Assembly (NCBI RefSeq): GCF_017377715.1
Contig: NZ_JAFVMF010000003.1
Coordinates: forward strand, 1-64,000
Length of the DNA: 64,000 nt
Reading direction: 5' to 3'
Origin: Acetobacter sacchari
GTDB taxonomy: Bacteria; Pseudomonadota; Alphaproteobacteria; Acetobacterales; Acetobacteraceae
Shown: positions 7,031-15,131 of the stretch, piece after piece
How the letters are laid out: each line of letters begins with the position of its first letter
Numbering within the stretch: the stretch's first letter is position 1
Position numbers and translations under genes: made by a program
Notes under the pieces: generated by a model
Told to the model about the DNA's origin: nothing
Database searches by the model: none
What the model saw: the letters and a program-made list of their open reading frames with translations, nothing else

Positions 7031-9338
7031 ATCGTAACGAACCTCCGATGATACGTGGGTCGTTGATGTAACCGGTATAATTGTCGAAATCGAGCGCGCC
7101 GATGCCGACGACCTTGTTTGTGATGTTTCGAACGTAGACGCTGGCGGAGTAGTGATGCTTCGTGTCTTCGTAAGCGAGGCTTGCGCCGCCAAGGAGCAGG
7201 GCTTTGCCTTCAAACTCTACGGACCGGTAGAGCGTGAAGAATTCCTGACTACGCCATGACCAGTCCGTGGAAAGAACGAGCCGTTTCGTGTTGGTGAGCG
7301 GAATCCTGTAAGATGCATTCAGGTTCGCGATCCAGCGGGGCGCATAAGGCAGACCGTTGCCGTTGATTTTCGCGAGTCCGGTCGTCGCGTCGATCGGGTT
7401 GAGCATCGTGCAGCCTACGCCGCATGCGCCCGACTCCAGACCGGGGGAATGAATCTGGGTGAAATTGTAGCTCATGTTGGCGCTGATCGAGAGATTCTCG
7501 ATCGGATAAGTCTGTGCGCTGAATTCGAACCCGCGACCGACGACATGATCAGCGTTCAACAGCTGGATCTGGTTTGACGTTCCGCCCGACGCCGTCAGCT
7601 GCATGTTCTTGGTGTTCCACATATAGGCTGCGCCGGTCAGCTGAACGCGCCCCTGGGCGAGGTTCGCCTTGTAGCCCAGCTCAAACGACGTGTTGCGTTC
7701 TGCGGACGCCTTGGAAATGTAGCTGTTGCTTGTAAGACGACCCTGGAAGCTGGGGGCGAGAAAGCCCGTCGCGGCGCGGAAATAGACGCTCATGTTCGGC
7801 GTAATCTTGTAGTTTACGCTTGCGTCCCAGCTGATGTTGTTCGAGTGCGAAGCTTGGGACAGAGCCAGCGGGCCATCGCCGCCAAAAATGCGTGTCGCGC
7901 TGAAATTTTTGAAGTCGTATGTGTAACGAATCCCACCGGTGATGCTCAGATTATGCAAAATATCATAAGTCATGGAATCGAATACGCCGACTGAATTCTC
8001 GTTCTGACGCTGGTTGGCGAGTTCCGTCGTCTTCATGGTCGTCGAGTTATAGTTGTAATCGTAGTCGTCGAGAAATTCGTTGAAGTAGTAGACGCCAGCC
8101 TGATCAAAAAACTTTCCGGTTTTGACGGTATAGACGCGGAGTTCCTGCGTCGTCTGGCTGATTTTCGGCGCCGACGTTCCGGTTTGAACACTGAATGGAA
8201 CTGTTGAAGGATTTCCGCCGTCGATCGAGCCGATCGAGCCCAGGGAGCCCTCGGTCCATGAACTGATTAGCTGAACGCCGAAATGAGCGAAGTTTTTCGT
8301 GGCTTTGATATGTCCGCCCGCAGTCGTCAGATTTTGGGCGTTATCGCCGTTCTGCGAGACGTTGTAGATATCGTAGCCGGGACGAATGCCCTGATAACCA
8401 TGCTGGTACAAATTGGCGCGGAACAGGGTGGCTGTGCCCTCGACATGACGGGCGTTGACCTCGAAAAGGATATTGGCCGAATCATCAATGGTGTACAGGC
8501 CTTGCAGGCGCCCTGCGATATCTTCGTAACCCTCCAGGCTCTTCTTCCAGCGTGGTCCGTCATAGACGTTATGAACCCAGTTATCGCGGCGCTGGTTGAT
8601 GATCGAAAGCCGCATCGAGAACTTGTGCGGCACGACGGCGATATTCACAGCGCCTTGCGTAACTGCGGAATTGAACGTGCCATAACTCTGGCTGATATAG
8701 CCGGCCGTCTTGTCTTCCGGCCCCTTTGAGTGGATGTTGATGACGCCAGCAGGCGTATTGCGACCGAACAACGTCCCTTGCGGTCCGGCGAGCACTTCGG
8801 TGTCTGCGAGATCGAACAGCGGAAAGGAGCGCAGGACCGGGTTATCCAGCACCACGTCGTCATAGTACATCGCGACAGGCTGTGCCGAATTGGTGTCGAA
8901 GTTCGCGTTGCCTAGGCCGCGAATATAGATGCGCGGGAAGGTACGGCCGAAAGATGACTCGATATTGAGGCTTGGCGTACGACCGGCCAGAGAACGGATA
9001 TCGTCACCGGCGACGGTCAGCGTGGAAATCTGCGACGGCTTTATCGTGTACACGGCTTCAGGCACGTCGGTGGCGCGTTCATTGCGGCGCCGCGCCGTGA
9101 CGGTTACGGCTTCTTCGCCGCGGGGCAGTCGCCGCGCTGCAGGGCGCACTTTCGCCACCGGTCTGGAGGCAACGGCGACAGGCGCCGCCGGGCTGACGCT
9201 GTGCGCTGCTACAGCGCGTTTTTGGGGGTGGTGGGTAGTCGCCGAAACTGCTGTCGAGCTGCCCGCGATGACAAATGCGCCTATCGATCCGGTCATGAGA
9301 AGCACGGAACGAGCAGAGCAGAACTTAACAGGCGTCAT
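7020..9338 (-). CDS. TonB-dependent receptor (purine operon)
   Basis: Outer-membrane TonB-dependent receptor, 772 aa. An N-terminal export signal of about 32 residues (MTPVKFCSARSVLLMTGSIG) precedes a short Ala/Pro-rich segment. The TonB-box-like EAVTVTARRR and plug domain follow (DVPEAVYTIKPSQISTL, RIYIRGLGNANFDTNSAQPV, GPQGTLFGRNTPAGVINI). The rest is a beta barrel ending LRYDF with an aromatic C-terminal residue. It is first in the minus-strand run with nucleoside hydrolase, permease and adenine deaminase, so the likely ligand is a nucleoside or related purine compound. TonB receptors for nucleosides are not well described, and ferric complexes cannot be excluded from sequence. Confidence 0.9.
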   Translation of the reverse strand: MTPVKFCSARSVLLMTGSIGAFVIAGSSTAVSATTHHPQKRAVAAHSVSPAAPVAVASRPVAKVRPAARRLPRGEEAVTVTARRRNERATDVPEAVYTIKPSQISTLTVAGDDIRSLAGRTPSLNIESSFGRTFPRIYIRGLGNANFDTNSAQPVAMYYDDVVLDNPVLRSFPLFDLADTEVLAGPQGTLFGRNTPAGVINIHSKGPEDKTAGYISQSYGTFNSAVTQGAVNIAVVPHKFSMRLSIINQRRDNWVHNVYDGPRWKKSLEGYEDIAGRLQGLYTIDDSANILFEVNARHVEGTATLFRANLYQHGYQGIRPGYDIYNVSQNGDNAQNLTTAGGHIKATKNFAHFGVQLISSWTEGSLGSIGSIDGGNPSTVPFSVQTGTSAPKISQTTQELRVYTVKTGKFFDQAGVYYFNEFLDDYDYNYNSTTMKTTELANQRQNENSVGVFDSMTYDILHNLSITGGIRYTYDFKNFSATRIFGGDGPLALSQASHSNNISWDASVNYKITPNMSVYFRAATGFLAPSFQGRLTSNSYISKASAERNTSFELGYKANLAQGRVQLTGAAYMWNTKNMQLTASGGTSNQIQLLNADHVVGRGFEFSAQTYPIENLSISANMSYNFTQIHSPGLESGACGVGCTMLNPIDATTGLAKINGNGLPYAPRWIANLNASYRIPLTNTKRLVLSTDWSWRSQEFFTLYRSVEFEGKALLLGGASLAYEDTKHHYSASVYVRNITNKVVGIGALDFDNYTGYINDPRIIGGSLRYDF

Positions 9339-9481
9339 TTACCACCGCGGCGCTGAGGGTTGAGTTTTCTTTTGTGCCGAAGCACAGCCATTACCGCACA
9401 ATGTTGCGTTATCGTATCTTGTGCGCGCAAGTGCAATTTTTGTGGCCACCCGTTCTAAAAAACAGAACGCCAACTCGGCTG

Positions 9482-10291
9482 TCAAGGTGCGTGCGGGCGA
9501 GGCGCCTTTTTGAAGACTCGAAAGAAATTTTCCGTGGTCTGCGCCGCCAGTGCGTTTCGTGAAACTCCTCGCAGTTGGGCAAGAAAGTCGAGCGTGTGGA
9601 CAATGTGGGCGGGTTCGTTCCGCTGATTCTCGAAGGGTTTTGGCGCAAGCGACGGGGCGTCGGTCTCGAGAAGGATACGATCCGCCGGCAGTTGGGCGGC
9701 TATTTCGTGCAGGGCTTCGCGGCCATCATGGGTCAGGAGGCCGGAAAACGATATATAATGCCCAAGTTCAAGATTGGCGCGCGCCAGATCCCAGCCACCA
9801 GAAAAACAGTGCATGACAACGGGGAAACGTCCTTCGGCGTCCGCGCGACGCAGCGTGGCCTCCATTTCCCGGTCTTCGCCCACGGAATGAATGATCAGGG
9901 GCAGCTGTGTGCGTCTTGCCGCATCGATATGGACCAGAAGATTACGCATCTGCGCGTCCCACGGCGCATCGGTGAGGATGCGGTCCAGACCGACTTCGCC
10001 AATACCGATGACTTTGGGGTGAGCCGTCAGCGCAACGAGTTGCTCCGCAGTCACGTCATTTTCTTCGGCGGCCCAATGCGGGTGCGTGCCTACGGAATGA
10101 AAAATATCGTCGTGGTTCTGTGTGCGCTGTAGTGCGTATTGATGGCGGCTGACCTGAATGCCGATGTTTACGAAACGGCACACGCCCGCAGCTCTTGCTC
10201 GACTCAGAACGTCCTCGAAATCGGACTCCAGCTCGTCGAAATCGAGGTGGCAATGACTGTCGACCAGCACAAGCCCGTTGTTGGCGCTCAT
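9482..10291 (-). CDS. TatD family metal-dependent hydrolase
   Basis: TatD-type TIM-barrel hydrolase, 269 aa, predicted metal-dependent nuclease or esterase in the cytoplasm. Motifs: VDSHCHLDF at residues 10-18 (metal His pair), VIGIGEVGLD near 95 (Glu ligand), IIHSVGEDREM, VVMHCFSGGW near 160 and RILLETDAPSLAPKP near 205. All metal ligands of the family are present. Its ATG overlaps the stop of the allantoate-amidohydrolase-like gene by 4 bases (ATGA), so the two are translated together. A direct role in purine or ureide breakdown is not established for this family. Confidence 0.9.
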   Translation of the reverse strand: MSANNGLVLVDSHCHLDFDELESDFEDVLSRARAAGVCRFVNIGIQVSRHQYALQRTQNHDDIFHSVGTHPHWAAEENDVTAEQLVALTAHPKVIGIGEVGLDRILTDAPWDAQMRNLLVHIDAARRTQLPLIIHSVGEDREMEATLRRADAEGRFPVVMHCFSGGWDLARANLELGHYISFSGLLTHDGREALHEIAAQLPADRILLETDAPSLAPKPFENQRNEPAHIVHTLDFLAQLRGVSRNALAAQTTENFFRVFKKAPRPHAP

Positions 10292-11574
10292 TGCATTTCT
10301 CCTTCGGGACGCACGCGCCGCGCGTCGAGCGATGAGACAAATGTCATCATGACGTCGAACGCAGCGGCGACATCTTTCAATTCGACGGTTTCTGCGGGGT
10401 GGTGGCTGATTCCCCCCGGACTACGGATAAAGAGCATGGTTGTGGGAATCCAGTCGCACATCATCATCGCGTCATGTCCGGCCCCGCTTACAAGGCGTTT
10501 GCGTGGGTGCCCGGCTGTCTCGATACAGTCTTCAAGCAGTGTGGTGAGGCGTGTGTCGCACAAGGCTGGCTCGAAATCCTGTCTATCGAAAATCGTCGCT
10601 GAAATGTTCCGCTTCGCGCAGATGGCCTCGATAAGCGATGTCACATTCAGAACGCTGCAATCCAGACCAGAATGATCGGCGGATCGCAATTCGACGGTAA
10701 AGGCGACCCGGCCAGGTATGATATTTATGGCCCCGGGAAAGGCTTCGGACTTCCCTACGGTCGCGCGCAGCTGTCCTTCGCTCTGATTGGCGTAGGCCTC
10801 TATCCCCAGAACGATTTCACTCGCGGCGGCGAGGGCGTCGCGACGCATTTCCATCGGGACGGTGCCCGCATGGCCAGCTTCGCCCTTCAGGATGACGTGA
10901 AAGCGCCTGATGCCGACAATGGCCTCAACTGCCGCAACCGACAGCCCCTCCTTATCCAGAATCGGCCCTTGCTCAATGTGGAGCTCCAAGTATCCTAAAA
11001 ACTCATGTGGCGAGCGACGCGCGCTCTCAAGGTAGGCAATGTCGAGGCCGACGCCTTTCAGTGCCTCTTGTAAGGTGACGCCGTCCTGATCCTGTATCTC
11101 GGCGACTGAGCCGACGGATTTGCCACTGAGCATGCGTGAGCCGAGCATGGATTGAGGGAAGCGAGAGCCCTCCTCGTCACCGAATGCAGCGATCTCGATG
11201 GCGTAAGGCAGGTGCTGGTTGTTCGAATGCAGCGCGGACACGCATTCAATCGCCAACAAGACCCCAAGCATGCCGTCAAAAGCGCCGCCGTTTCGAACGC
11301 TGTCTATATGCGAACCGATCAGCAAGGCCGGGGCGTCGGGCTGCGTTCCTTCATATCGGCCGATAAGGGTGCCTATCGCGTCGCGTCGGACCGACAGGCC
11401 CGCATCCTGCATCCATGATGTTACGCGTTCTGATGTGATGGTGTGCGCTGGTCCCAGAAAAGGACGAAAGAGACCGTCAGGGATGTCGCTGTAGGGCGTC
11501 TCACTCAATTCCCGGCATCGGTTCATCGCTCGCTGGGCGGATGATCGTGAGTGATGCGCGGTGAATCGATCCAT
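10288..11574 (-). CDS. M20 amidohydrolase, allantoate/N-carbamoyl amino acid type
   Basis: Zinc-dependent amidase of the peptidase M20 family, allantoate amidohydrolase/N-carbamoyl-L-amino acid hydrolase/beta-ureidopropionase branch, up to 428 aa. Metal-site segments: GSHIDSVRNGGAFDGMLG near residue 87, FGDEEGSRFP near 130, LELHIEQGP near 192, and SGAGHDAMMM near 380. The dimerisation domain follows the third block (VGIRRFHVILKGEAGHAGTVPM). The next in-frame ATG at 11526 is also plausible, since family homology starts near there. Given the adenine deaminase operon nearby, allantoate from purine breakdown is an attractive substrate, but the family cannot be split reliably by eye. Confidence 0.88.
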   Translation of the reverse strand: MDRFTAHHSRSSAQRAMNRCRELSETPYSDIPDGLFRPFLGPAHTITSERVTSWMQDAGLSVRRDAIGTLIGRYEGTQPDAPALLIGSHIDSVRNGGAFDGMLGVLLAIECVSALHSNNQHLPYAIEIAAFGDEEGSRFPQSMLGSRMLSGKSVGSVAEIQDQDGVTLQEALKGVGLDIAYLESARRSPHEFLGYLELHIEQGPILDKEGLSVAAVEAIVGIRRFHVILKGEAGHAGTVPMEMRRDALAAASEIVLGIEAYANQSEGQLRATVGKSEAFPGAINIIPGRVAFTVELRSADHSGLDCSVLNVTSLIEAICAKRNISATIFDRQDFEPALCDTRLTTLLEDCIETAGHPRKRLVSGAGHDAMMMCDWIPTTMLFIRSPGGISHHPAETVELKDVAAAFDVMMTFVSSLDARRVRPEGEMQ

Positions 11575-11626
11575 TTAGGTTCGCCGAAAATGAGTGAACG
11601 GGGCGCCGGCCTTGACGTCGCTTCAG

Positions 11627-11664
11627 CGCGGGCGGCGGCACTATAGGGAGTGCAGCCGCCCGCG
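11627..11664. other. GC-rich hairpin in divergent promoter region
   Basis: CGCGGGCGGC at 11627-11636 pairs perfectly with GCCGCCCGCG at 11655-11664; inside it GCACT (11638-11642) pairs with AGTGC (11649-11653). The 203-base gap separates the M20 amidohydrolase from the LysR gene. On the minus strand the hairpin would lie 53-90 bases before the amidohydrolase start, in its leader. No T run follows. Confidence 0.5.
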
Positions 11665-11777
11665 AGAAAGGTTGGAATTTCGCACGGAATGTTGCCTTTT
11701 TTAGAACGCGTGATTTAAGAACTGTGCGATGATCTCGGTCGCGCCGGGGAACACAGTTTTCAGATAAAGGGCGAGCG

Positions 11778-12692
11778 ATGGTCTTCCATTCGAAATTCTC
11801 CAGGTATTTCGAAGAGATCGTTTCGCAAGGATCAATGAGAAAGGCAGCGGACGTGCTTAACGTGGCGGCGTCCGCCGTGGACAGGCAGGTGCTGAATGCG
11901 GAGCAGACTCTGGGGGTGAAATTATTCGATCGGCTTCCGTCCGGCTTACGGCTGACGCCGGCAGGGAGTGCTGTTGCGCAACAGATCGCGCGTTGGTCGA
12001 ATGACGAAATCACGCTGCTTCAGCACATAGAGGAGTTGCGTAGCGGCAAGGGCGGGGAGGTGCGAATAGCTGTCGCCGATGGATTGGCGGTGAGCTTCAT
12101 TCCTGCGCTTGTCACGCGTCTTCATGAAGTCTCGCCGAAACTTCGCTTCAAGATCACCGTCGCCAATGCAGCGACCTCAGCAAACCTCATTCGCGCCAAC
12201 GAGTGCGACATTGCCTTGACGTTCGAGCCGCCGTCGTTCACGGGCCTGCGTGTGGAGGCGCAGGTGGTGTCGCGGATCGGAACGCTCGTACGCCTCGGAC
12301 ACCCGTTAACGAAAAAATCCCGTATTCGTCTGGCTGATTGTCTAGACTACCAAATTATAGCCCCGGACTCATCTACGGCTTTGTGGTCGACGGTGGAAAA
12401 TCTCTTCGCGGAAGCGTCTCTGGCGTTCAATGTCGTATTTACGTCAAATAACGTCGCGCTGTTGTGCGATATGGTCAAACGTGGCTTGGGGATCGCGATC
12501 ATGCGCGATTTCGACGCAGTGGGTCATCTGACGGATTGTAATTTTCTTCCGTTGCCCGGCGTAAAAACGGCGCCGCAAAATCTATCGTTAATAGTATCGA
12601 GCACCAATATATTACGGCCCGGATTGGAGCCCGTTATCCAGGAAATCAAGGCTGCGTTGGAAGCAATAGAGCGGAATGATTTACCTGCATGA
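11778..12692 (+). CDS. LysR-family transcriptional regulator
   Basis: LysR-type regulator, 304 aa. The N-terminal winged helix covers about residues 1-65 (YFEEIVSQGSMRKAADVLNV ... AEQTLGVKLFDRL) and the effector-binding domain about 90-295 (EVRIAVADGLAVSFIPALV, DIALTFEPP, KRGLGIAIMRDF). The first helix is slightly unusual, with SAVDRQV where SxVSxxI is common, as in regulators of the cyn/amino acid type. It is divergent from the M20 amidohydrolase/TatD pair across 203 bases, so it probably controls those genes. Confidence 0.92.
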   Translation: MVFHSKFSRYFEEIVSQGSMRKAADVLNVAASAVDRQVLNAEQTLGVKLFDRLPSGLRLTPAGSAVAQQIARWSNDEITLLQHIEELRSGKGGEVRIAVADGLAVSFIPALVTRLHEVSPKLRFKITVANAATSANLIRANECDIALTFEPPSFTGLRVEAQVVSRIGTLVRLGHPLTKKSRIRLADCLDYQIIAPDSSTALWSTVENLFAEASLAFNVVFTSNNVALLCDMVKRGLGIAIMRDFDAVGHLTDCNFLPLPGVKTAPQNLSLIVSSTNILRPGLEPVIQEIKAALEAIERNDLPA

Positions 12693-13179
12693 GAAGCTGG
12701 TAATACACGATTCTGACGACTTTGCGGATATTTGACGAAATTCGCCGTAATCAGGGCTCCGTTTGGCTTTCTCAGCGCCAATTTGAGGGACGTAGGCCGT
12801 CTTCAGATGTCGTGCGAACGCTTGTGAATCATATTTTGTGCAATGCCGGAGCTGCGTGATGTCACGGATCGAAAATCAGTTATTCGGTTTTGGACACCAA
12901 TATTTGCGACGCTTGGAACGAGCCTTTCTTTACATTTCCTAGATTGAACGGACCGCCAAGAAAACTTGCTGAGGTAATAATCGTCTACCTTGATCCGTAT
13001 TTCTTTCAAATACGGATCAAGGTAGACACACGGCGGTCTGGGGCGAGGCGCCTATCACGCCTTTCCGCTGCGGAACTAAGGGAAACCTCTAAAGCCATCT
13101 TTTTAATAACGAACAATACGCTGCGGAAAGCATATGTTAAATTCAAATGTTTTCCGCGTCATTTACAGGAAAAATTATA
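12693..13179. other. Intergenic, convergent genes; holds a long palindrome
   Basis: Non-coding gap of 487 bases between the LysR gene and the DUF4142 lipoprotein gene, which converge on it. It is more AT-rich than its surroundings and includes the perfect palindrome at 12983-13027. The small open frames here lack ribosome sites and family resemblance. Confidence 0.6.
12983..13027. repeat. Perfect 20-bp inverted repeat, 5-base loop
   Basis: The arms at 12983-13002 and 13008-13027 are exact reverse complements, with CTTTC as loop. The left arm begins GTCTACCTTG. There is no T run after either arm. The site lies between convergent genes, so it may act as a bidirectional terminator or be the trace of a mobile element; the sequence does not decide which. 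Confidence 0.7.
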
Positions 13180-13716
13180 TCAGAGCGAAGACTCATGTTC
13201 GTAGAACATACTCTCGGTACCTTTGGCGAGGCCGACGACGTCTGCATCTTGTGAGTTTTTGACTCTCTCCTGAAGCGCAGGCTTGAGTGTTCTGTAGCTT
13301 TTCTTGATGTAATTGACGTAGTCGCGATCGAACGCCGCGCCATGCACACCACTCATCTGGAGGATGATTCGCTGTCCCTCGTTCGAAGGGGCCGTGGCCA
13401 GCGTAAGGCCGTGTTGGGTGGCTATTTTCGCCAGCGCCGCCTGATTCGCGGTGTAATCTTTCAGAAGAGTGACGCTCAACGCCGCGATGTCGTTACGGGC
13501 GGCATGAGTCGCTGCAATTTTGGCCAACGCGATCTCTGTGAGATCCATATCGTTCAACTTCTGCACAAAATCGGCGTCGGCGCTCGCCAGCGCCGTCACT
13601 TTTTCCAACGCGGGCAGAGGCGGCGCGGGCGGTTGTCCTGGCCCTCCACAGCCTCCGAGCGCGAAGATGATTATGGCGGAACTGAACAGCGCCAGACGGT
13701 TTAACTGCTGAGGCAT
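13180..13716 (-). CDS. DUF4142 lipoprotein
   Basis: Predicted lipoprotein of 178 aa. Residues 1-23 form a lipoprotein signal with lipobox LGGC (Cys about 23), followed by a Pro/Gly-rich linker. The rest matches the DUF4142 all-helical domain (ADFVQKLNDMDLTEIALAKIAATHA, DIAALSVTLLKDYTANQAALAKIA, YVNYIKKSYRTLKPALQERVKNSQD), a ferritin-like fold of unknown role usually found in the periplasm. A GGAG lies 12 bases before the ATG. It is divergent from another small lipoprotein gene at 14126. Confidence 0.85.
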   Translation of the reverse strand: MPQQLNRLALFSSAIIIFALGGCGGPGQPPAPPLPALEKVTALASADADFVQKLNDMDLTEIALAKIAATHAARNDIAALSVTLLKDYTANQAALAKIATQHGLTLATAPSNEGQRIILQMSGVHGAAFDRDYVNYIKKSYRTLKPALQERVKNSQDADVVGLAKGTESMFYEHESSL

Positions 13717-14125
13717 GAGTAATGGGTTCTCCCTGAGCCCGCATCGCCATCCAGCCGAGTGAGTTTGGAGACGAAGAAAAGAGGGGCGTTTGTGTACAGA
13801 ACTCTGATCTTTGCATATCTGAATTCAAGGTCTACGCGCACAGTGCGCATATTTTTATAATGCAGACTGCTCATTGGAATGGCAATGGCGAAGTAGAGTG
13901 TCTCTTGTCTTGCCAGAGCGGGAGTGTAGTCAGAAGATACAATATGATATTATAAAAATCTTTACGAAACTTTTCGACTTGAATTTGAGGCGCTTCTTTT
14001 TCCGGTACAGCAAAAGCAATAGCCTTTTGCGGCTTGCGCAAACGTGAAAGAGCGAACTACGGTTGGCACGAAAGTGCGCTTTGACGCGTGCGTGCTGAAT
14101 CGTCATGCGGAGACTGACCGAACCA
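13717..14125. other. Divergent intergenic region between two lipoprotein genes
   Basis: About 410 bases, AT-rich in its middle part, between divergent genes, so it should hold promoters in both directions. I see no gene. A small GCAC-GAAA-GTGC hairpin lies shortly before the plus-strand lipoprotein gene. Confidence 0.5.
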
Positions 14126-14728
14126 ATGAATCGTCAAAGCCTTCTCAACCTTCTTGCGATGTCTTCTTTGTCCCTTAGTCTGGGGGGATGTGGGTACTTC
14201 GATTCACGGGCCGCGCACAAGGCGCAGATCACAATGATCGGGATGACATCCTACGATCTTCAGGCTTGTGCGGGAATCCCGGCCTCCACGAAGCAACTCA
14301 ACGATACGACTCAAATTTATGTTTATACAGGAACGCACGCACAAGCGAGTTACGGCGGTTCGACCCTGATTCCCATTGGCGATATTGCTACGACCATCGC
14401 GCAACTGGGCGGCGGCGGCGGCACCACGTGTTCCGCAGTCATTCGCCTGGACCATGATCGGGTGTCGGACGTGCACTATACTGGAGACGACGATGAAGTG
14501 ATCGGCACGGACGGTGTCTGTTCGATTATAACGCGCGGATGCGCACGCCAGCCTGAAGGGACTATGAAGAGTTCTGCTGGTGGGATATTCGGGCCGGTTT
14601 CTGCGTTCCACCCACCAAAGACACCAAACCAGTCGGCGGCAGGCACATATTCGACGCAGTCCGGGGGGACGATTCTCAATACGGACAAGAAGTCATCGGA
14701 TTCTGTTATAATCCCGCGCACGCAATGA
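14126..14728 (+). CDS. Hypothetical lipoprotein
   Basis: 200 aa from the ATG at 14126; an in-frame ATG at 14105 adds seven residues. The later start gives a compact lipoprotein signal, MNRQSLLNLL then AMSSLSLSLGGC, with the lipobox Cys at residue 22. The mature part has TMIGMTSYDLQACAGIPAST, which recalls small outer-membrane lipoproteins with an SmpA/OmlA-like turn, then a Gly-rich stretch (IAQLGGGGGTTCS) and a Ser/Thr/Gly-rich tail of low complexity. Three further Cys may form disulfides. I do not recognise a function. Confidence 0.7.
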   Translation: MNRQSLLNLLAMSSLSLSLGGCGYFDSRAAHKAQITMIGMTSYDLQACAGIPASTKQLNDTTQIYVYTGTHAQASYGGSTLIPIGDIATTIAQLGGGGGTTCSAVIRLDHDRVSDVHYTGDDDEVIGTDGVCSIITRGCARQPEGTMKSSAGGIFGPVSAFHPPKTPNQSAAGTYSTQSGGTILNTDKKSSDSVIIPRTQ

Positions 14729-15131
14729 TGTCGGTCTGATTTACAGGGCCATTGCAAAGCTCACCAGGTTTGGTGGGCTTTGGGGGCTCCGAATTACCTC
14801 CAGAAGAAACTTTCCAGCCCCCATTCCCTGTTCGGGCATCGGGGGCGTCCTTCGGACGAGAAAATTTCCGGCACGCAGATTACCGCCATTTCTCGTCGAT
14901 GAATATGGATAGTTCCAATTTCGTAACTATGTGGCCGGTTAAGCGTCTGTGGTGCGATATGCCGTAACTGACGCTAGCGCTGTCACGCCACTCTGATGTG
15001 ACGCAACATTTACGTAGGCAAGCTTAAATATGGAAGACTGTTTTTAGCAGATCCCTACCGAAAACGGCTTTGGCTTCATCATCCAAACTGTCCGCCCGGT
15101 TCGTTGTGCAAGCGCCCCAACGGGGCAATGC
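14729..15131. other. Intergenic, convergent genes
   Basis: About 400 bases between the lipoprotein gene and the MFS carrier gene, which converge. Apart from the hairpin at 14756-14781 I see no structured element and no supported gene. Confidence 0.5.
14756..14781 (+). terminator. Possible terminator hairpin
   Basis: AAAGCTCACCA at 14756-14766 pairs with TGGTGGGCTTT at 14771-14781, with one G-U pair. It lies 27 bases after the lipoprotein stop. No long T run follows, so termination is uncertain. Confidence 0.4.
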
